In this document: positions 1 to 7,713 of the stretch, in pieces | Position numbering within the stretch: the stretch's first letter is position 1 | Layout: each line of letters starts with the position of its first letter | From: an uncultured Oscillospiraceae bacterium | GTDB lineage: Bacteria > Bacillota > Clostridia > Oscillospirales > Oscillospiraceae | Assembly: GCA_934668295.1 (NCBI GenBank) | Contig: CAKUND010000030.1 | Coordinates: 1 to 16,018 of the forward strand | DNA: 16,018 nucleotides | Reading direction: 5' to 3' | Notes under the pieces: generated by a model | Database searches by the model: none | What the model was told of the DNA's origin: nothing | What the model saw: the letters and a program-made list of their open reading frames with translations, nothing else | Translations under genes and position numbers: made by a program

Positions 1-555
1 ATCGCCGCTTACCGCAAATCCCATAAGGACACCCAGCTGGACCTTGCGCGCAAGCTCAATTACTCCGATAAATCCGTTTCCAAGTGGGAGCGCGGAGAGG
101 GTCTGCCGGACGTGTATATCCTCGCGCAGATCGCGCAGCTCTACGGCGTGACCGTCAGCAACCTCATTGGAGAAGAGGAGCCGCCCAAGAAGGCCAACCC
201 GCATTTTCATATTTATGTGCTGCTGCTGTCCGTGGCGCTGGTGTTCGTGATCGCGGCGATTTTGTTCACCGCCTTTACCATCGCCGCCGTGCCGTTCCCG
301 TCGTGGCTGTTTTTCCTGTACGCTGTGCCGGTGTCGAGCATCGTGTGCATCGTCTTCACCTCACTCTGGTGGGGCATCCTGATGCAGGGCCTGTCCATCA
401 CGGCCCTCATCTGGTCAGCCGGGGCCTGCATCTATCTGTCGATCCCCATCCCCATCCCGAACCTGAGCCTTATTTTCGTCGTCTGCGCCGCCGTGCAGGT
501 CCTCATCACCCTCTGGGAGCTGTTCCGCTTCTCCCGGACAAGAACATGGTTCTGA
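1..555 (+). CDS. XRE-family helix-turn-helix regulator with C-terminal membrane domain (5' truncated by window edge)
   Basis: The reading frame is open from base 1, so the protein begins outside the window; 184 residues are visible. The first 55 or so residues look like the second half of a Cro/C1 (XRE) helix-turn-helix: the stretch DLARKLNYSDKSVSKWERGE is the recognition helix region, followed by LPDVYILAQIAQLYGVTVSNLIG, both typical of HTH_3. A short charged linker (EEEPPKKANP) leads into about four hydrophobic segments (roughly residues 66-90, 98-118, 120-142 and 152-172), so the regulator is probably tethered to the membrane. HTH plus multi-pass tail proteins are common in Clostridia and are usually of unknown signal. 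An internal ATG at 112 is not the real start because the HTH homology runs upstream of it. A strong terminator follows directly. Target genes and ligand cannot be told from the sequence. Confidence 0.85.
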   Translation: MAAYRKSHKDTQLDLARKLNYSDKSVSKWERGEGLPDVYILAQIAQLYGVTVSNLIGEEEPPKKANPHFHIYVLLLSVALVFVIAAILFTAFTIAAVPFPSWLFFLYAVPVSSIVCIVFTSLWWGILMQGLSITALIWSAGACIYLSIPIPIPNLSLIFVVCAAVQVLITLWELFRFSRTRTWF

Positions 556-563
556 GCGCATCA

Positions 564-595
564 GTCTCCCCCGGAGCAGCCGGGGGAGGCTTTTT
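564..595 (+). terminator. Intrinsic terminator of the XRE regulator gene
   Basis: A perfect 9-bp stem (CTCCCCCGG at 566-574, CCGGGGGAG at 580-588) with a 5-nt loop can be extended by two pairs (564/590 and the T-G pair 565/589). It is followed by five T residues (591-595). It lies 9 bp after the stop codon. Confidence 0.9.
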
Positions 596-607
596 GTATA
601 TCCGGCA

Positions 608-633
608 GTCTTTTCCGGCAAGACGGAAAAGAC
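608..633. repeat. Perfect 10-bp inverted repeat between terminator and padR promoter
   Basis: GTCTTTTCCG (608-617) and CGGAAAAGAC (624-633) are exact reverse complements around a 6-nt loop. No T-run follows on either strand, so it is not a standard terminator. Its role is unknown; it could be a protein binding site or a leftover palindromic repeat. Confidence 0.5.
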
Positions 634-669
634 AGGGCCGCCGGAGGCATCCCCACCTGAAAATTTCCC

Positions 670-697
670 TTGACAAGCTCCGGGTATGTGCTAATAT
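670..697 (+). promoter_or_regulatory. Extended -10 promoter of the padR operon
   Basis: TTGACA (670-675), a 16-bp spacer, then TAATAT (692-697) preceded by TGC, forming an extended -10 (TGn). The spacing and both hexamers fit a sigma-A promoter, and it lies about 50 bp before the padR start codon. Confidence 0.75.
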
Positions 698-725
698 ATA
701 GATATCCGATATATAGACCATCTAT
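694..725. promoter_or_regulatory. Probable PadR operator (AT-rich repeats overlapping the start site)
   Basis: Right at and after the -10 box there is a 9-bp direct repeat, ATATATAGA, at 694-702 and 709-717 (15-bp period). It is followed by the perfect inverted repeat ATAGA-CCA-TCTAT (713-725). PadR proteins commonly repress their own operon by binding dyads around the promoter. The location fits autoregulation, but the exact bound sequence is inference. Confidence 0.5.
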
Positions 726-744
726 CTATTAAAGGAGGTTTGTT

Positions 745-1086
745 ATGGAATTTGACAAAACCCTGCTGGCCGGGAGCACGGGGCTGATGCTCCTGAAGCT
801 GCTCGAGCAGGAGGATATGTACGGCTATCAGATGATCGAAACGCTGCGCAGCCGGTCGGAGCATGCGTTCGACCTCAAGGCCGGGACGCTCTATCCGCTT
901 CTGCACGCGCTTGAGCAGAAGGGCTATATCACCGCGCGGGCCGAACCGTCCGCCGCGGGCCGTCCGCGCCGGTATTATCACCTGACGGACGCAGGGCACA
1001 AGCGGCTGTGCGAGAAGGAAGCCGAATGGAACGCCTATACGCGGGCGGTCGGAAAGGTGTTGAAGGGAGGTGCTTACGGTGGCTGA
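745..1086 (+). CDS. PadR family transcriptional regulator
   Basis: 113 residues, the usual size for the short PadR subfamily. The winged-helix signature is clear: GLMLLKLLEQEDMYGYQMIETL at residues 13-34, DLKAGTLYPLLHALEQKGYI at 43-62, then the wing GRPRRYYHLTDAGHKRL at 72-88. PadR proteins are dimeric DNA-binding repressors that often control membrane proteins or transporters encoded beside them. The start is supported by AAAGGAGG (731-738) six bases before the ATG. The stop codon overlaps the next gene, whose GTG start is at 1079, so the two are translationally coupled and form an operon. The promoter and a repeat-rich candidate operator lie directly upstream. The inducer is unknown. Confidence 0.93.
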   Translation: MEFDKTLLAGSTGLMLLKLLEQEDMYGYQMIETLRSRSEHAFDLKAGTLYPLLHALEQKGYITARAEPSAAGRPRRYYHLTDAGHKRLCEKEAEWNAYTRAVGKVLKGGAYGG

Positions 1087-2359
1087 ACAGATCGAACGGT
1101 ATCTGGAAACTGCCGGAGCGCAGGTGCGCTGGAAGCGCGTGCGCCCCGCGCTGAAACGCGAACTGCGGACGCATCTGGAAGAGCAGACCGAGGCGTATCT
1201 GGCCGAGGGCATGGCGGAGGATGCGGCGGAGGCCGAGGCCGTCCGGCAGATGGGCGATGCGGAGGCCGTCGGACTTGCGCTCGACGCGGTACACCGGCCC
1301 AAAAAGCAGACGGCGATTTTGCTCTTTGCCGGGCTTGCCATCGTGCTTGGAATGTATTTGCGCGCCGAATTGATCGGCTCTTCGTATGTTTTCACGCTTG
1401 CAGCGGGGCTTCTGGCCTGCGGCGCGCTTATCGGCGGGTATTACCTGGATTACCGCTGCCTGAGCCGGTACGCGTGGTACATCTATGGCGCAGTGCTTGT
1501 GCTCGGCGCGGTCTGCGTGTATCAGACGACGTTCATGGGCCCCGGTGCACCTTGTATGCTCGGGATCACGGTGGGCGACACGAGCGAGTATGCTGCGTTG
1601 CTGTATCCGGCGGCGTATGCGCTGGTCGTGTACGCGCTGCGCGGGAAAAAGGGCGGCTTCTGGCTGTCGCTGGCAGCGCTGACGCCGTTCGCGACGCTTC
1701 TGCTGTTGGATCGGTACGGCAAGCTCATGTACCGCATTGTGTTTGCCGCAGGCGCGGCGGCGGTTCTGCTGAGCGCGATCCGCGTGGAGCTGTTCCGGGT
1801 GAAAAAGAACTGGGCGCGGGCGCTTGTGTGGACGCTGCTGGTACTTGCCATTGCAGGACTTCTCTATATGGATTCGCAGCAGTATCATAACTTTTCCAAC
1901 TGGTACCTCAGTCCTGCCGGTCTGCGGGAATGGCGGGCAATCATGCAGGAATATCACAGGAATTCCTCCACGGTTTGCGCTCTGCTGGAGCGCGGTGAAC
2001 TGGCGGAGGCAAACCGGCTTGGCCGACTGGTCGGCACACCCGCGTGGGTGTGGCTCGCGATGCTGTATGCGCCGCAGGCGGTGCTGCTCGTGATTCTGCT
2101 TGTGCGGACGGCGAAGCTGCAAAACCCGTTTGGCCGGATGCTTTGTATGCCGGCGGGTGTGGTTCTTTCGCTGCGGCTGGTGCTCGGTCTTCTGTATCAG
2201 GCCGGGATATTCCCGCTGTTCATGCCGCTGCCGTTCATCTCTGGAAATCTGTATACGGTCATGGACGCGGCTCTTCTGGGGCTGGCCCTGTCCACCCTGC
2301 GCCAATCCGCCTGCCCGGAAGCGGCCCCGCGCAGCAAACAGCCAGACCCGGCGGTCTGA
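1079..2359 (+). CDS. Permease-prefix domain fused to a degenerate FtsW/RodA (SEDS)-like membrane protein
   Basis: A GTG start at 1079 is preferred over the in-frame GTG at 1070 because GGGAGG (1065-1070) sits 8 bases upstream of it; this gives 426 residues. Residues 1-75 resemble the permease-prefix/DUF1700-type helical domain that accompanies PadR regulators (RELRTHLEEQTEAYLAEGM, then a run of acidic AEAEAVRQMG). After that come about ten hydrophobic segments. The order of landmarks recalls SEDS proteins: FMGPGAPCMLGITVGDTSEY in the place of the SEDS NGAxRWxxxG...QPSE region, and YQAGIFPLFMPLPFISGN near the C-terminus in the place of the FtsW/RodA GLLPxxGxPLPFxSYGG motif. The TDFIFA segment carrying the catalytic Asp of SEDS glycosyltransferases is not recognisable (GTPAWVWLAML is there instead). 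I infer a SEDS-derived, probably non-polymerising membrane protein. PadR regulation suggests a role in envelope stress. An alternative is an unrelated polytopic protein. Confidence 0.75.
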   Translation: MAEQIERYLETAGAQVRWKRVRPALKRELRTHLEEQTEAYLAEGMAEDAAEAEAVRQMGDAEAVGLALDAVHRPKKQTAILLFAGLAIVLGMYLRAELIGSSYVFTLAAGLLACGALIGGYYLDYRCLSRYAWYIYGAVLVLGAVCVYQTTFMGPGAPCMLGITVGDTSEYAALLYPAAYALVVYALRGKKGGFWLSLAALTPFATLLLLDRYGKLMYRIVFAAGAAAVLLSAIRVELFRVKKNWARALVWTLLVLAIAGLLYMDSQQYHNFSNWYLSPAGLREWRAIMQEYHRNSSTVCALLERGELAEANRLGRLVGTPAWVWLAMLYAPQAVLLVILLVRTAKLQNPFGRMLCMPAGVVLSLRLVLGLLYQAGIFPLFMPLPFISGNLYTVMDAALLGLALSTLRQSACPEAAPRSKQPDPAV

Positions 2360-2378
2360 ACCACCGGCGCGGCAGCGC

Positions 2379-2545
2379 CCAAAAGGCGACCCTTTGGCTC
2401 AAGGGGAGCTGGCCCGAAGGGCCTGAGGGGATTCGAACACTGCAAATTCCGGAGCACTCTGAACCTTGCAGCATATCCCCTCCGTCATTTGCTTCGCAAA
2501 TGCCACCTCCCCTTACCGCGCGGGGCGCGGCAAAGGGAGGCTTGG
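2379..2545. repeat. Nested palindromic intergenic element (multi-branched, REP/MITE-like)
   Basis: This stretch folds as a nested palindrome. CCCTTTG (2390-2396) pairs with CAAAGGG (2531-2537), AAGGGGAG (2401-2408) with CTCCCCTT (2507-2514), GAGGGGA (2425-2431) with TCCCCTC (2476-2482), and CTGCAA (2440-2445) with TTGCAG (2466-2471). Three local hairpins decorate it: GGCCC-GAA-GGGCC (2411-2423), CATTTGC-TTC-GCAAATG (2486-2502) and CCGCGC-GGG-GCGCGG (2516-2530). The two halves are inverted versions of one short unit. From memory, similar AAGGGGAGCTG...TGAGGGG units are scattered between genes in Oscillospiraceae genomes. No T-run follows, so it is not a simple terminator, although it closes the padR operon. 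Confidence 0.75.
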
Positions 2546-2573
2546 TGCGTGAGCCTTTCACTGTTTGTCTGCA

Positions 2574-2602
2574 TTGACAGCACGTCCCCGATGTGATATG
2601 AT
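2574..2602 (+). promoter_or_regulatory. Near-consensus sigma-A promoter of the helicase gene
   Basis: TTGACA (2574-2579) is a perfect -35 box. After exactly 17 bp comes TATGAT (2597-2602), one base from consensus. The helicase ATG is 38 bp downstream of the -10 box. Confidence 0.85.
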
Positions 2603-2640
2603 ATTTTAGAAATTTTGTTCGTATTCAAGGAGGGGCGCGC

Positions 2641-4794
2641 ATGGAGCTGCTGGAGGGACTGAATGCGGCGCAGCGGGAGGCTGTTTTGTCGACTGAGGGC
2701 TTTGTGCGCGTGATCGCGGGCGCAGGCTCCGGCAAGACGCGGGCGCTGACGCGGCGGTTTGCGTATCTGGTGACGGAGCTGGGCATTCTGCCGGGAAATC
2801 TGCTGTGTGTGACGTTTACAAACAAGGCCGCGAACGAAATGCGCCAGCGCATCCACAACCTGACCGGCGACGAGGATACCGGCTACATCAACACCTTCCA
2901 CGGCTTCTGCGTCTCCATTCTGCAGGAGGACAGCCACGCCGTCGGCTATCCCAAGAGCTTTCTCGTGCTCGATAACAGCGACATCGACGCCATGCTCCAG
3001 ATCATTTATGAGGAGCGCGGGCTGACGCTGCGCGACATGACGTTTTCCCACGCGCGGGACATGATCGAGATGCTGAAATTAAAGGAGCGGCCTGCGTATT
3101 ACGAGGATATGCTCACGCTGCCGCTCGATACGCTGAAGGAAAAATACTGGCAGGCCGAAAGCGCAAAAGATATTATTTTTTACGGCTATCTCTATCAGGA
3201 AAAGAAGTGCTTTGCGCTGGATTATAACGACCTGATCGTCTTCTCGCTCCACATCTTCCGAACGCATGAGGATATCCGCCTCAAGTGGCAGAAGCGGCTG
3301 GAATACATCATGATCGACGAATTTCAGGACATTGACCCGCCGCAGTACGCGCTGATGCAGGTGCTGTGCGACTATCACAAAAATCTGTTCATCGTCGGCG
3401 ACCCCGACCAGACGATCTACACATGGCGCGGGGCCGACGTGCGGTATCTGCTGGATTTTGACAAGGTCTATCCCACGACGAAGACCATCATGATGATGGA
3501 AAATTACCGCTCCACGCCGGAGATTCTGGCCGCCTGCAACAGTCTGATCGCGAAAAACGCGAACCGCATCAAAAAAGACCTCCTGCCCATGCTGCCGGGC
3601 GGCGCGCCGGTTCTGTGCCACCACGCGGCCAACAGCGAACAGGAATCCCGCTGGATCGCCGCGCAGATCAAAACGCTCCACGAGGCCGGGACGCCCTACC
3701 GCGATATGGCGGTTTTATACCGCGCGCATTATATCACGCGCGGCGTGGAGGAGATTCTCCTGAAGGAAAAAATTCCGTACACGATCTACAGCGGCGTGCA
3801 GTTCTTCGCCCGCGCGGAGATCAAGGACGCGCTGAGCTATCTGCGCATGATCGCCTGCCGGGACGATCTGTCGTTCCTGCGCATCGCGAACGTGCCGAAG
3901 CGGAACCTCGGCGAGCGGCGCATGGCGTTTTTGAAGGACTACGCCGCGCAGAACGGCTGCTCGCTCTATGACGCGCTGCGCCGGAATCTGGACAGCGAGC
4001 TGCTGCGCGGGACGAAGGGCAGGAAATTCGTCTCGCTGATCGAATCGTTCACCGGCATTTATGACCAGATGCCCGTTTCCGAGCTGCTGGCCGCCGTTCT
4101 GAACGAGAGCGGCTACGAAGCCATGCTCCGCACGGAGGGCAGCCAGATGCGGCTGGATAATCTGGCCGAGCTCAAGCAGTCGATCTATGCCTACGAGACG
4201 ACCTGCGGCGAGGAATGCACGCTCGAACATTATCTGGCGCATGTCGCCCTGTTCACAAACGCCGATCTCGACGACCCGCGCGATCAGGTGCGGCTCATGA
4301 CCGTCCACAGCGCGAAGGGTCTGGAATTCCCGCACGTGTTTCTGTGCGCGATGAACGAGGGCATTTTCCCGTCGAAGAAAACGCGGACGCTGCCGGGCAT
4401 GGAGGAGGAGCGGCGGCTGTGCTTCGTCGCCATGACGCGCGCACAGAAGGCGCTCTATCTGTCCGAGGCCGAGGGCCGCAATCTCGACGGCAGCCCGCGC
4501 TATCCGTCGCGCTTCCTGCTGGATATCGACGATTCGCTTCTGACCTTCACGCATACCCCGCGCGAGGACCTCATCCGGCAGGCGCGGGAATACATCGGCT
4601 TTTCCACCAGACTTCTGGACGAAAGCAGCCTGCCGCAGGGCTTCGCCCCCGGCACGAGAGTCCGCCACGCCGTTTTTGGTGAGGGCACGGTTCTGGAGCT
4701 TGATCCCGCGCAGAAGGCGCAGCTGGTGCAGTTCGATTCCATGTCCACCCCGCGCCTGCTCTCCCTGCGCGCGAAGCTGGAGCAGATCGGGTAA
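2641..4794 (+). CDS. pcrA: ATP-dependent DNA helicase, UvrD/PcrA type
   Basis: A 717-residue superfamily 1A 3'-5' DNA helicase with every core motif present: Walker A GAGSGKT (27-33), motif Ia CVTFTNKAANEM, TFHGFC, Walker B DEFQD (226-230), motif III GDPDQTIYTWRG (253-264), motif IV NYRSTPEIL, motif V TVHSAKGLEF (554-563), and motif VI EERRLCFVAMTRA (589-601). The C-terminal part from about residue 668 (PGTRVRHAVFGEGTVLEL) matches the Tudor-like tail of PcrA/UvrD that contacts RNA polymerase. PcrA unwinds DNA in nucleotide excision and mismatch repair, clears RecA filaments, and works with RNA polymerase in repair. Start support: AAGGAGG (2627-2633), 7 bases before the ATG. It is a single-gene unit with a strong promoter and its own terminator. 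A second UvrD-like paralogue elsewhere in the genome could be the true PcrA, so the symbol is a little less certain than the family. Confidence 0.93.
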   Translation: MELLEGLNAAQREAVLSTEGFVRVIAGAGSGKTRALTRRFAYLVTELGILPGNLLCVTFTNKAANEMRQRIHNLTGDEDTGYINTFHGFCVSILQEDSHAVGYPKSFLVLDNSDIDAMLQIIYEERGLTLRDMTFSHARDMIEMLKLKERPAYYEDMLTLPLDTLKEKYWQAESAKDIIFYGYLYQEKKCFALDYNDLIVFSLHIFRTHEDIRLKWQKRLEYIMIDEFQDIDPPQYALMQVLCDYHKNLFIVGDPDQTIYTWRGADVRYLLDFDKVYPTTKTIMMMENYRSTPEILAACNSLIAKNANRIKKDLLPMLPGGAPVLCHHAANSEQESRWIAAQIKTLHEAGTPYRDMAVLYRAHYITRGVEEILLKEKIPYTIYSGVQFFARAEIKDALSYLRMIACRDDLSFLRIANVPKRNLGERRMAFLKDYAAQNGCSLYDALRRNLDSELLRGTKGRKFVSLIESFTGIYDQMPVSELLAAVLNESGYEAMLRTEGSQMRLDNLAELKQSIYAYETTCGEECTLEHYLAHVALFTNADLDDPRDQVRLMTVHSAKGLEFPHVFLCAMNEGIFPSKKTRTLPGMEEERRLCFVAMTRAQKALYLSEAEGRNLDGSPRYPSRFLLDIDDSLLTFTHTPREDLIRQAREYIGFSTRLLDESSLPQGFAPGTRVRHAVFGEGTVLELDPAQKAQLVQFDSMSTPRLLSLRAKLEQIG

Positions 4795-4798
4795 GCCC

Positions 4799-4852
4799 GA
4801 AAAAACAACGCAGGCCCGCCAAATGGCAAAATGGCAGGCCTGCGATTTTTTT
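4799..4852. terminator. Bidirectional terminator between pcrA and ileS
   Basis: A perfect 8-bp outer stem CGCAGGCC (4809-4816) / GGCCTGCG (4837-4844) has an inner GCCA/TGGC pairing. Seven T residues (4846-4852) follow on the plus strand and a run of A residues (4800-4805) precedes it, which serves the minus-strand ileS transcript. The two genes converge here. Confidence 0.92.
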
Positions 4853-4859
4853 GTATGGC

Positions 4860-7667
4860 TTATTCAAATACGACGCCGATGGCTTTGCAGACGGCAGCGC
4901 AGCGCGGGCAGAGGCCGTGCTCGTCGGGGCTTTCGGAGTGCATCCAGCAGCGCGGGCACTTTGTGCCCTTCGCCTCGGTCACAGCGACGGTCAGACCGGG
5001 GAAGTTTACGCCCTGGCCGGTGACGGCGCCCTCTGCGGGGGCAGCCTCGTTCGTGCTGACGTTGGAGACGATGAAGATCTCCGGCAGATCGACGGACTTG
5101 ATCGTATCCAGCGCGGTCTTCGCAGCCTCATCGGCCGCGAACAGCGCTACATGCGCTTCGAGGCTCTTGCCGATGCGCTTGTCGGCGCGGGCGGTCTCCA
5201 GCACGCCGTTGACATCCGAGCGGACGCGCAGCGCGGTCTCCCAGACGGCCATTTCGGTCTCTGGCAGCGCGTAGTCCGCATACGGCTTCGACATCTGGTT
5301 CAGCAGTACGTTGCGGCCGTCGTCGCCGTCGCGGTGCGGCATCTGGAGCCAGATCTCGTCACAGGTGAACGCGAGGATCGGCGCGAAGACCTTCGTCATG
5401 GCGTCGAGGATGATCCACAGCGCGCTCTGCGCCGAGCGGCGGGCGGCGGAATCCGCGCCGTCGCAGTACAGGCGGTCCTTGATGATATCGAGATAAAGGC
5501 TCGAGAGCGTCACGACGCAGAAGTCGTTGACGGCGTGGGAGACGGTCAGGAATTCATAATTCTGATACGCCGCCTCACACTTGACCAGCAGCTCATTGAG
5601 CTTCGTGATCGCCCAGCGGTCGAGCGCCTCCATGTCGGCGGGCGCCGTCAGCTGATTGGGGTCAAAATCAGTCAGATTGTCGAGGCAGAACTTTGCCGTG
5701 TTGCGGAACTTGAGATAGTTCTGGCTCAGCTGCTTGAAGATGGCATCGGAGCAGCGCACGTCGACGTGATAGTCCGCCGAGCCTGCCCACAGGCGGCAGA
5801 TATCCGCGCCGTATTTCTTGAACACGTCCGCGGGATCGACGCCGTTGCCGAGGGACTTGTGCATGGCCTTGCCCTCGCCGTCGACCGTCCAGCCGTGGGT
5901 GACGCACTCTTTGAACGGAGCACCCTTGCCCAGTGCGCCGACTGCGGTCAGCAGGCTCGACTGGAACCAGCCGCGGTACTGATCGAGGCCCTCAAGATAG
6001 ACGGTCGCGGGCCAGAAGCCCTGATCCTTCTGCATGGAGGCAAAGTGCGTCGAGCCGGAGTCAAACCAGCCGTCGAGCGTATCCGTTTCCTTTTCAAAGT
6101 GCGTTCCGCCGCAGTGCGGGCAGGTAAAGCCCTCGGGAACGAGCTCGTCCGCTTCCTTCTCGAACCAGACGTTTGAGCCGAATTCACCGAACAGCTTCGA
6201 GATCTTGGCGATGGTCTCGTCTGTGCAGATGGGCTTGCCGCAGTCCTTGCAGTAGAACACGGGGATCGGCAGGCCCCAGCGGCGCTGACGGGAGATGCAC
6301 CAGTCGGCGCGCTCGCGGATCATGGCCTTCATGCGGTCAATGCCCCACGCGGGCAGCCAGCGCACGTCGTCGCACGCGGCGCAGGCCGCATCCTTGAACG
6401 AGTCGACAGAGCAGAACCACTGCGGGGTCGCACGGAAGATAATGGGCTTCTTGCAGCGCCAGCAGTGCGGATAGGAGTGGACGATCTGCTCGGAGGCGAA
6501 CAGCGCGCCGCTCTCCTGCATGTCCTTCAGGATCACGGGGTTGGATTCCTCGACCAGCATGCCAGCGTATTTGCCCGCGTAGTCGGTGTGACGGCCCTGA
6601 TCGTTTACGGGAACGACCATATCCATGCCGTAGCGGCGGCAGGTCTGATAGTCGTCCGCACCGAAGCCCGGGGCGGTGTGGACGCAGCCCGTGCCGGAAT
6701 CCATGGTGACATAGTCGGCCAGGACAAGGCGGGAGGTCTTCGGCAGGAACGGATGATCGGCCAGCATATTTTCAAAGAACGCGCCCTCGTGGCGGGAGAC
6801 AACGGTATAGTCCTCCACGCCGCCGACCTTCATAACCTTCTCCATGAGCGCTTCGGCGACGAGATACTGCTCGCCGTTCTGATTGTTGCGGACGATGACG
6901 TAGCTCTCGACCGGATTCAGCGCGATGGCGAGGTTGCCGGGCAGCGTCCAGATCGTGGTCGTCCAGATGACGAACGAGAGGTTCTTCTTCTCCTCGTCCG
7001 TGAGCTTGCCCTGATCGTCGTGCAGAGGGAACTTGACATAGACGGTGGTGCAGGGATCGTCCTGATATTCGATCTCGGCCTCGGCCAGCGCCGTCTCGTC
7101 GTGATAGCACCAGTAGACGGGCTTCAGTCCCTTGTAGATGTAGCCCTTTTTGTACATCGCTCCGAAGACCTTGACCTCCTCGGCCTCAAAGCTCGGAGCC
7201 ATGGTCTTGTACGGATGCTCCCAGTCGGCCACGACGCCGAGGCGCTTGAAGCCCTCCATCTGCACGTCGATATAGTGCTGCGCAAAGTCATGGCAGGCGG
7301 AGCGGAACTCCGGGATGGGCATGGCCTTGTGGTTGAGCTTGTTCTGCTTGATGATGGCGGACTCGATGGGCATACCGTGGTTGTCCCAGCCGGGGATGTA
7401 CGGGGTATAGTACCCGCGCATGGCCGCCGAGCGGATCATAAAGTCCTTGATGCACTTGTTGAGCGCGTGGCCCATGTGCAGCGCGCCGTTGGAGAACGGA
7501 GGGCCGTCATGCAGGGCAAAGAGAGGCTTGCCCTCGTTCTTTTTGAGCAGTTCGTTGTAGAGGTCGAGCTCCTGCCAGTGTTTCAGCATATCCGGCTCGC
7601 GCATCGGAAGACCGCCGCGCATCGGGAAGCCCGACTTGTTCATGTTGAGTGTCTGTTTGTATTCCAT
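4860..7667 (-). CDS. ileS: Isoleucine--tRNA ligase
   Basis: A 935-residue class I aminoacyl-tRNA synthetase that charges tRNA-Ile with isoleucine in the cytoplasm. Seen: PPFSNGALHMGH with the HIGH-type motif HMGH at residues 64-67; the IleRS-typical WDNHGMPIE; the CP1 editing domain (WTTTIWTLPGNLAIALNP); SYPHCWRCKKPIIFRATPQWF; and a C-terminal zinc finger CPRC...CPRC near the end, as in bacterial IleRS. The length fits the bacterial family. The KMSKS loop reads AMHKS (601-605) before LGNGVDP, so the catalytic K604 and S605 are kept but the first Lys is Ala. AGGAGGA ends 3 bases before the ATG (bases 7671-7677). It is transcribed alone behind an isoleucine T-box leader, so expression should rise when uncharged tRNA-Ile accumulates. 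It converges on pcrA. Function is certain from motifs and leader together. Confidence 0.98.
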   Translation of the reverse strand: MEYKQTLNMNKSGFPMRGGLPMREPDMLKHWQELDLYNELLKKNEGKPLFALHDGPPFSNGALHMGHALNKCIKDFMIRSAAMRGYYTPYIPGWDNHGMPIESAIIKQNKLNHKAMPIPEFRSACHDFAQHYIDVQMEGFKRLGVVADWEHPYKTMAPSFEAEEVKVFGAMYKKGYIYKGLKPVYWCYHDETALAEAEIEYQDDPCTTVYVKFPLHDDQGKLTDEEKKNLSFVIWTTTIWTLPGNLAIALNPVESYVIVRNNQNGEQYLVAEALMEKVMKVGGVEDYTVVSRHEGAFFENMLADHPFLPKTSRLVLADYVTMDSGTGCVHTAPGFGADDYQTCRRYGMDMVVPVNDQGRHTDYAGKYAGMLVEESNPVILKDMQESGALFASEQIVHSYPHCWRCKKPIIFRATPQWFCSVDSFKDAACAACDDVRWLPAWGIDRMKAMIRERADWCISRQRRWGLPIPVFYCKDCGKPICTDETIAKISKLFGEFGSNVWFEKEADELVPEGFTCPHCGGTHFEKETDTLDGWFDSGSTHFASMQKDQGFWPATVYLEGLDQYRGWFQSSLLTAVGALGKGAPFKECVTHGWTVDGEGKAMHKSLGNGVDPADVFKKYGADICRLWAGSADYHVDVRCSDAIFKQLSQNYLKFRNTAKFCLDNLTDFDPNQLTAPADMEALDRWAITKLNELLVKCEAAYQNYEFLTVSHAVNDFCVVTLSSLYLDIIKDRLYCDGADSAARRSAQSALWIILDAMTKVFAPILAFTCDEIWLQMPHRDGDDGRNVLLNQMSKPYADYALPETEMAVWETALRVRSDVNGVLETARADKRIGKSLEAHVALFAADEAAKTALDTIKSVDLPEIFIVSNVSTNEAAPAEGAVTGQGVNFPGLTVAVTEAKGTKCPRCWMHSESPDEHGLCPRCAAVCKAIGVVFE

Positions 7668-7679
7668 AATTCCTCCTGC

Positions 7680-7713
7680 AAAAACAAAGCGCCCCGAGCC
7701 AAAGCTCAGGGCG
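7680..7713 (-). terminator. T-box-controlled attenuator terminator of ileS
   Basis: On the minus strand CGCCCTGAGC (7713-7704) pairs with GCTCGGGGCG (7699-7690) around TTTG: ten pairs, one of them G-U. CTTTG and five T residues (7684-7680) follow. It lies just before the ileS ribosome binding site. Formation of the alternative antiterminator with the T-box sequence would disrupt read-through control at this point. Confidence 0.88.

Noticed and set aside
929..2305. 458-codon minus-strand frame opposite the padR operon
   Set aside because: Arg/Gln/His-rich antisense composition, no motif, and the plus strand holds coupled genes with good ribosome binding sites.
2424..2440. GGGGATTCGAACAC resembles a tRNA T-arm
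   Set aside because: No acceptor, D-arm or anticodon arm can be formed around it; it is part of the nested palindromic element.
4851..6176. Long plus-strand open frame (441 codons) antisense to ileS
   Set aside because: It lies wholly opposite a certain ileS gene, has low-complexity Arg/Val/Asp-rich composition typical of antisense frames in GC-rich genes, and has no fitting ribosome binding site or family motif.
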